Shown here piece by piece: positions 57,661 through 64,000 of a stretch of 64,000 nucleotides of DNA. The notes under the pieces are model-generated. The model worked only from the letters and a program-made list of their open reading frames with translations. It was not told the origin of the DNA and made no database searches. Made by a program: the position numbers and the translations under genes. Position 1 is the stretch's first letter. The number at the start of each line of letters is the position of its first letter. Source of the DNA: Solea solea (Eukaryota > Chordata > Actinopteri > Pleuronectiformes > Soleidae); contig NC_081144.1 in the NCBI RefSeq assembly GCF_958295425.1, positions 1,902,501 through 1,966,500 of the forward strand, in the 5' to 3' direction.

Positions 57661-58689
57661 CTGCACATACTGTCGCATGAACATGAGTTTGTAAAAACAA
57701 TGAATTTTTTCATGCTACGATTCTTTCACCATTCTTTGGAAAAATATACAAAGTACGAGGCGCATGTCCAAAATGTATTAAAACAGTAGCATGTTAATAT
57801 ATAAACAAAAGATAAATGATTTATATACTTTATAATCTGCAGCTGTTGATTATGCAAAAGTCAATTATGTCCCAGTATCACAGTCAAAACTTCATAAAAA
57901 CACACTGACGCCAAAAGGCCCCAACCACCCAACTTCTACAAACCAAACTGCATACATTAATCAATATAGAAATCCATAAATCCATTATAAATAAACACAT
58001 TTTTGGTGTAATATGTGTGTCAAACTTATGTCAAATAACATCAGATGGGTTCGGTTTGTTGTTTGTTTGATTAAAGATTCCTTTATTGTCCCTATACGCA
58101 GGCATACAATTTCCATACATTCACTCATGCGTTCATTCAACAGAATAGAAATAGAATATCAAAATATAGATGCACACACATACTATGTTACCAATGTAAA
58201 AGAATAGTCTTTTGGGGGCATGTGTTGTTGTTTTTTTTACATAAAAACAACCCTAGTTGCCATATACACTCTTAAATTATACAATGTGTAAAAACACTGA
58301 TGCAAATGAAGACAATAAATCAATTCCTAAGGCCACAGAGCAAAGTTAGTGCATGACCATTAAGTGAAAGTGGGCCAGAGGAAAGTAGGTCAAAGCTCAG
58401 ATGGTTAATTTACCTCAGAGAAATGTTTTATTGCGTGGCGTTGTCTTTGTTGAGTCGTGATAGCATCTGGAGTCAGCCGCAGCCACTTGACCATTAAAGT
58501 GTACACGCAGGTGACCTTTAAGACTGATTGCTGTTGACATGTAGTGGATATGTTCCCCGGGGGTTTCAAGCATTTTTTGTCATTTAATTACTTAGTTATT
58601 TCCTTTCGGGGATAGAAAGCTGCTTTAGATGGCACTGCGCTGTCCATGGTGCTGAAATACTACAATGAGACAGTAGATGTGAGACTAAA

Positions 58690-58752
58690 GTATATATATG
58701 ATTATATATATATATATGTATATACACACACACATATATACATATACACATG
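58690..58752. repeat. (AT)n/(CA)n compound microsatellite
   Basis: tatatatgattatatatata followed by tatacacacacacatatata. Simple repeat. Confidence 0.9.
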
Positions 58753-60589
58753 CTCTCTCTCTTATACTTACTGTGCTCACATTTGCACAATTCCCAATTA
58801 ATCTTCCCTTTCTGCAAAAGCTTATTGCCATGTTTTCCCCTTTTCTGTTGTCAGACAACAGAACAAGTATGAAACAGTGACTGAAACGTGTGCCAGATGT
58901 CACTTCCTCAGCCGTTTCCGCGCTGCTGCTCTGCTCTGCACTGCTGTGAGTCTATGAGACTACTGTATATTAATGGGGGGGGGGGGAATCACTCAAAGAA
59001 AAAAGGTCTATGTCAGCTGCCTGTCATTTGAATGACATTTACAAAAAAAGAAGTATGTCTGCAAAAGGAAGAGCCTGACCTCTTGCAGAGTAATAATGAC
59101 AACTCTCATCCATGAAAAGAAAGCAGCCATTTCTAAACCGTGTGGCCGTGTCTTTTACAAGTCTCCAAAATCATAGGTGAGTAGTCAGCATTGCCTGTCA
59201 TTGCCTCTGTGATAATAAAGAGTTAAAACTCTAACGCTCACGGGACCAAACAATATCTTCAGTTAGTCAGTTACAGTCACTTTCGCTGACAGAAGAATCA
59301 TTAACATTAACAGAGCATAATGAACAATATTAAATTAAGTCAGAAATGATTGCATGTAGATAATAAGTATAGGACTAAGCAATTATTTTCCAAATTCACA
59401 ATTTGAGAAGATGCAATTAGCAAATTGCAATCTATTCTATGTTGAATCATGCGTTAAAAAATATATCAAGTCAAATTAGATATTTTCTCCAAATCATTCA
59501 GCTTTACTAAGATGTGTGTTGTGTATAGAGAATATTATATCCCTGCCCTCCAAGCAGGTGACCTGGGTTATAGTTGAACTAATCAAATTTAAGGGACGTG
59601 AGATGGTATGACCCGATCCTCACACTCCATCCCTCTTATCCAAATATGTGCCCAGCCATGGAAAACCAGGAACAAGTCTACCGAGGGGCATTTGGAGTTA
59701 TTTACAGAGACAAAGAAAGGTCTCTTCTATGTAAAAAGAAAAAGATGGTGCTGACCAAACTGTAAATTTGAAGCTTTAAAAACAGCACTTTACAAACATG
59801 TACAGTGGGTGATGTCATGTCACCGCCCAATTTTCTGTAAAAGTATTTATTTGTCCACACTTTCTCTAATATTGTGAAAAAAACACAACATTTCAGTATG
59901 AAAGGATGAAATCAGAGTCCAGCAAAGAAATATTTCTGGTCATTTTCACTTGTCTTCTCCTCCTAAAAAGAATCTGTATTTGAATGTGTGAACAAAGGTT
60001 CAGACTAATGGGCACCAGGAGAATAATTTACTCAGTGATGGGAAGAGTATATGCTCTTTGTTTCCTACAAATGACAGAGCTCCTGCCTTCATGGACCAAC
60101 CTCAGAGACAAGAAGATAAGGTAATATAATAATAATAATACCGGGTGCATTATACAATATATTATATACTTAATGATACCTCCCTGTTTACCTCTGCACT
60201 TATCTGCCTTGTTCTGTCATGTGGTCTGATTTTGTGATCCCTGCGGCTAAATAACTAATGATGTCCCACCTGGTATAATGGAGAGTTGCATATCAGAGTC
60301 AGCAGGGTGAGGAAATAATGGAACATAATAATGGAAGCAGGCAGGGAATCCTGCCTTTGATACAGCACATGGGCTGAGATCTGCTTTTTCTTTGCTTTGC
60401 TTTGCTTTTTCGACAGTTGCTGTGAGGGAATACTCCAGAAAGCACTGTCCTGGATATAATGAGGGTGGAACTTCACTTCAAACTCCGATTCGATTCAAAG
60501 TGGAAGCCTGCCCAGAGACACATGCACCAATAGTCTGAGGAAATTTTGACCAAAAAACAAATTCCTGAAGCAGTAAAAGAAAGATGTAG

Positions 60590-60806
60590 TGTGTGTATTT
60601 TGCTTTGTGAGGACCAAAATAAAGAAAGTGAGGATGTTTTGGTCAGTTCTAGCAACTTTAACTGTGTTTTTTCAGGATTAGGGTAAAGTATTGAGTTGTG
60701 ATGGTTATGATAAGTGTCTAGGGATGCATTTGGTCTACGAGAGTTCTCACCAAGAACAAGTATGTGTGTGTTTGTGCACACGAGAGAGAGAGAGAGAGAG
60801 AGAGAG
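60590..60806. repeat. GT-associated dispersed repeat ending in (GA)n
   Basis: tgctttgtgaggaccaaaat, attagggtaaagtattgagt, gtgtgtgtttgtgcaca, then a perfect (GA)n at 60782-60806. Similar to the repeat at 17745-18050. Confidence 0.55.
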
Positions 60807-60978
60807 CGAGTGGGAAAGACAGAGACAGAGAGAAATCAACTCCCTCTTGGTAGCTATAAATAACACGGACAGGATATTACATCAACCTCTACATGGGCAC
60901 AGGACATATTAGGGCCTGTGCACAGTTTATAATGCTCCTGTGCACTTAGCATTATTACCGCTTATTGCCTGAAAGGCG

Positions 60979-61008
60979 TCATCATCATCATCATCATCAT
61001 CATCATCA
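60979..61008. repeat. (ATC)n trinucleotide repeat
   Basis: Ten tandem TCA/ATC units. Confidence 0.95.
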
Positions 61009-61350
61009 CACAGGCGGTGGATCTGATTCAAAGTGCATGCACACTGCACACCGTGGACCGTTCACCCATGTCATAATGTGATTTCATATTGCAATTGCAC
61101 CCAAATTCAACACAAATCTGGAATTTGTTAGTGTTGAAAAAGTAATGCAGTCGACACAAAGATCAACAGGGGAGGGGTCAATCAATCATGATTCATTCAG
61201 TCTAACCAGGCCACTCACCCTTAGTAATGATACTACCTTCTTTCAAAAAAATAAATATAAAGCAATAAAGCACTTGACAAAGAATAAAAACAACAACAAG
61301 GATAAACCAAGATTAAAGTGATAATCCAATCAAATAAAACAATACAACAC

Positions 61351-61630
61351 TGAGCTGCACAGTTGCCTTTGCAGCAAGAACACCTGGGTTTGCATGTTCT
61401 TTCCGTGTGTGCGTGGGTTTTCTCCGGTTTCCTCCCACATCCAAAAACATGCAATATGGGGATTAAGTAATCTGGACAATCTTAATCTAACGTAGGTGTG
61501 AGTGTGAGCGTGAATGGTTGTTTGTCTTTATGTGGCCCTTTAATGGACTGGCAAACCTATGTCAGCTGAGAGTGGCCCCTGCAACCCTCATGTGGAGGTT
61601 AAAGCGGTAGAAGATGGATGAACGGACGGT
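61351..61630 (+). mobile_element. tRNA-derived SINE, plus orientation
   Basis: ttgcctttgcagcaagaaca, tgcatgttctttccgtgtgt, gggttttctccggtttcctc, caaaaacatgcaatatgggg and tail ggttaaagcggtagaagatg: same family as 42074-42407 but inverted. The A-box end is degraded. Confidence 0.82.
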
Positions 61631-61825
61631 TGGAAAACAATACACCAATCAATAAAGAGAAACAATAAAAAGCCTGGTCTAAATAGATGAGTTTTTCTTT
61701 AAAGAAAGCTAAAAGAAGAAAGTGTGTTTGCTTCCCTGAATGAGTTGTGACCAATCCACAACTGTGGAGCCAATATTGAGAAGTAAGCAGAGTTTCTCCT
61801 CTTCACACAATGTTAGAAAACAGTG

Positions 61826-61843
61826 TGTGTGTGTGTGTGTGTT
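61826..61843. repeat. (GT)n tract
   Basis: Nine GT units between the two inverted SINEs. Confidence 0.85.
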
Positions 61844-61893
61844 TGACTCCTCCTTCAGAGCAAAGAATATTGCTGAAATTTGACATGATTTAA

Positions 61894-62171
61894 ACCCATC
61901 CATCCATCTTTTACTGCTTTATCCTCTACATGAGGGTCACAGGGGGCGCTGTCAGCTGACATAGGGCGATAGGCGAGGGTCACACCCTGGACAGATGTTG
62001 AGACAAACCACTATTCACTCTCACACTCACTGTCAATTTACAGTGTCCAATTTACCTCAATCCCCCAAAAAATACTCCCTGCAGAAAGGCCCTTATTTAT
62101 ACTGGGTCCCGAACCCGGGTCTTCTTGCCGCAAAGGCAAGAGTGCTAACCACAACGTCAAACGTGTGGCCC
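61894..62171 (-). mobile_element. tRNA-derived SINE with target-site duplication, minus orientation
   Basis: On the minus strand: head with GTGGTTAGCACTCTTGCC (A-box-like) and GGGTTCGGGACC (B-box-like), then CCTTTCTGCAGGGAG, and tail GATGGATGGATGG. Flanked by tgatttaa at 61886-61893 and 62172-62179. Internal deletions relative to the 42074 copy. Confidence 0.85.
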
Positions 62172-62179
62172 TGATTTAA

Positions 62180-63467
62180 GGTGGGTAGTTTTGGGGTCAG
62201 TAGAGCTTCAGAGTCGGAGAATCTTAGGTTGCACTGATGCGCGTATAAGGTTGTAAAATCAGCTACTATATGTATTTTGGAGACAAGCCGTTGATGCATC
62301 CCTGGCCTATTACAGTAAATCACACAGATGGTGTCTGTTTTGAAAGCAACTTCCCTACAAATAACTCCACAGTTTAATTTCAAATTCACCAACTTCTTCT
62401 GAAAAACGTCTGCGCTCCTGCTGCTGCTGCTGTTGCTGCTGCTGCACTCGTGCTCGTCCGTGAAACAGCTGCTCCGCGGTTTTTATCAAACGAGGAATGT
62501 GTTTCTAGCAGAATGCGCTTCATCCCTCCAGCGGAGTTGTTGAAGTGGAACGGCAAACATATTGACACAATGCATGCTGGGTATTACTTTCATTTTGAGA
62601 CATATTGCAGTTTTAATGGCTGCATTGTTTCATTACACAGAGGGGAGCGATGGTGGGCATCGTTTTTGTACACTCAGAACGACCCGGAGTGACATGTGAC
62701 ATGTTAATTAAAATCATACACATTCACCCTCCAGAGGGTTGCACTCTCACACGTTCATGTGCATGTGTGTGTGTGTGTGTGTGTGTGCTCACGCTCCACC
62801 CACAGTCCTGCAGTGTGGATCTCCACAAGCAGGATTTCCACAAGCAAATTTGTAACATACAGAAAACCAGAGGGGACACTTGTGCTACTGCTGCCCACAC
62901 TTTAACAGCAAGAGAAAAAAGAAGCTCCGCCCTCCCTCCTCCTTCACTTCTCATCTTCTCTGCCAAATCCAAACAAAGAACGAGAACATTAAGGAGGAAG
63001 AGTGGGAAAAGACACGGCCAAACACAAACACACACACACACAAAACAATATCCTTGCTATTATTTTACAGCTTTAACAAAAATAGAACAGACATATTGGT
63101 TCTATTTTTCAAATAGAAGCAAATAATATTTATTCTACTGGGGAAACATAAACGGTTGAAATGGATGAAAGAGCAGGACCCCGGTGTGGAGCGACCGAAC
63201 CATCTGAAGGTGCCAGATGGCAGAGTGGCACGGGGGGAGCCGAGTCCCACCGTTAATCTCTGCAGGGACACAACAACCGTCACAGCGTGCTGTGTGATGG
63301 TGTGTTGGTGTGTGTGAGCGAGGAGTGAATACACAAGATTAGCTGCAGCACAATCCCTGTGATACCTTCTTATGTGTGTGTGTGTGTGTGTGTGCATGCA
63401 AACACACACACACGAGGTCGGAGGAGCTCACGCCTCAATCTGGGGAAATGCTTGTGCTGCTGAATGC

Positions 63468-63516
<49 letters not shown>

Positions 63517-64000
63517 ACACAACCTTCGCATTCATGAAGTCACACTAACAGTGACAGTGCCAAAAGACTTAGGCACTGTCGTTAGTGTCGTTATGATTGG
63601 GCGATGGACGACCATGTGACTATTTCTCAGCTGTGAGTGCTACTATTTGGTGTCTATGAAAAAAAAAAAGTCACACTTGAGAGATTTATGGATTTATGCA
63701 GCTTGAGCAAACCAAAGCAGGGCATCTAAACTGGGATATCTGGGACAAAGGTTCTGCTAGACTGAAGTGACACAGATCAAAGTTAGAGAAATGTTCACGT
63801 AGAGAATCTCCACATGCCACCATGTGTGGAAGAAATGTGCCAAAACGGTTTCTCACAGCAGAACCACCATGACCTGGACCTCATTAGAAACAAAAATCTA
63901 TCTTCTTTATTTGATATGCATTACATTCATCTATTAATCCTCTATATTTATCATATATACTATGTATATATGTATGTATATACAGTAAATATATATTTAT
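62180..64000. other. Right-edge gene-free region with microsatellites
   Basis: Contains (TGC)n near 62416-62445, (GT)n at about 62764-62787, (CA)n near 63028-63044, (GT)n at about 63374-63393, (CA)n at about 63471-63509 and an AT-rich end. Open frames here are carried by the simple repeats. No exon recognised. Confidence 0.5.
63471..63509. repeat. (CA)n microsatellite
   Basis: About 19 perfect CA units. Confidence 0.9.

Larger units (their letters stand above)
57669..61350. other. Gene-free flank upstream of plch2
   Basis: AT-rich sequence with an AT/CA microsatellite at about 58690-58752, a poly-G run at about 58975-58986, a GT-associated repeat at 60590-60780, (GA)n at 60782-60806 and (ATC)n at 60979-61008. 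No exon or RNA gene recognised. Confidence 0.5.

Noticed and set aside
62100..62160. Possible tRNA gene on the minus strand (A- and B-box-like sequences)
   Set aside because: The cloverleaf is degraded and the sequence continues into a SINE body and tail; the same structure is repeated elsewhere.
62724..63409. Several 70-160-codon frames near the right edge
   Set aside because: They cross GT/CA tracts and show no conserved motif or exon structure.

Overview
The window is teleost fish nuclear DNA, probably from a percomorph. It has small vertebrate-style exons in long AT-rich introns, many (CA)n, (GT)n and (AT)n microsatellites, tRNA-derived SINEs and short hAT-like DNA transposons of kinds common in fish. 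Both recognisable genes lie on the minus strand, head to tail. There is no bacterial, organellar or viral gene content.

The main gene fills about 53.7 kb down to 7.9 kb. It is phospholipase C eta-2 (plch2; I cannot tell a from b). I traced 22 coding exons with consistent splice phases that sum to 5,727 nt (1,908 codons plus stop). They encode, in order, a PH domain, EF-hands, the catalytic X box, an acidic X-Y linker, the Y box, a C2 domain and a very long Ser/Pro-rich tail. Three features go beyond the core model. Intron 3 (40415-40629) is a textbook U12-type AT-AC intron. A 78-nt in-frame cassette exon (16077-16154) resembles a segment known from PLCH1. A CpG-rich alternative first coding exon (56880-57069), in the right phase to join exon 2, lies just downstream of a four-unit heat-shock-element match (57246-57265).

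The second gene enters from the left edge: TATA box near 3820, 5' UTR exon, signal-peptide exon, a 32-nt exon and the first ligand-binding exon. The signal peptide is followed within about a dozen residues by the S1 ligand-binding lobe, so there is no amino-terminal domain. That is the layout of the fish kainate-binding proteins ('probable glutamate receptor'). The remaining exons are outside the window.

From 3.9 to about 6.8 kb is intergenic. From 57.3 to 64 kb I see no gene, only repeats, including two SINEs in inverted orientation. Intronic DNA carries several datable insertions with target-site duplications: an 881-bp hAT-like element at 13729-14609, a SINE at 42074-42407 and a 313-bp MITE at 57348-57660. 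It also carries two perfect hairpins, at 50907-50945 and 55587-55624. Functionally the two genes are unrelated beyond both being expected in nervous tissue: plch2 makes IP3 and diacylglycerol from PIP2 under Ca2+ control, and the kainate-binding protein binds glutamate or kainate at the membrane.
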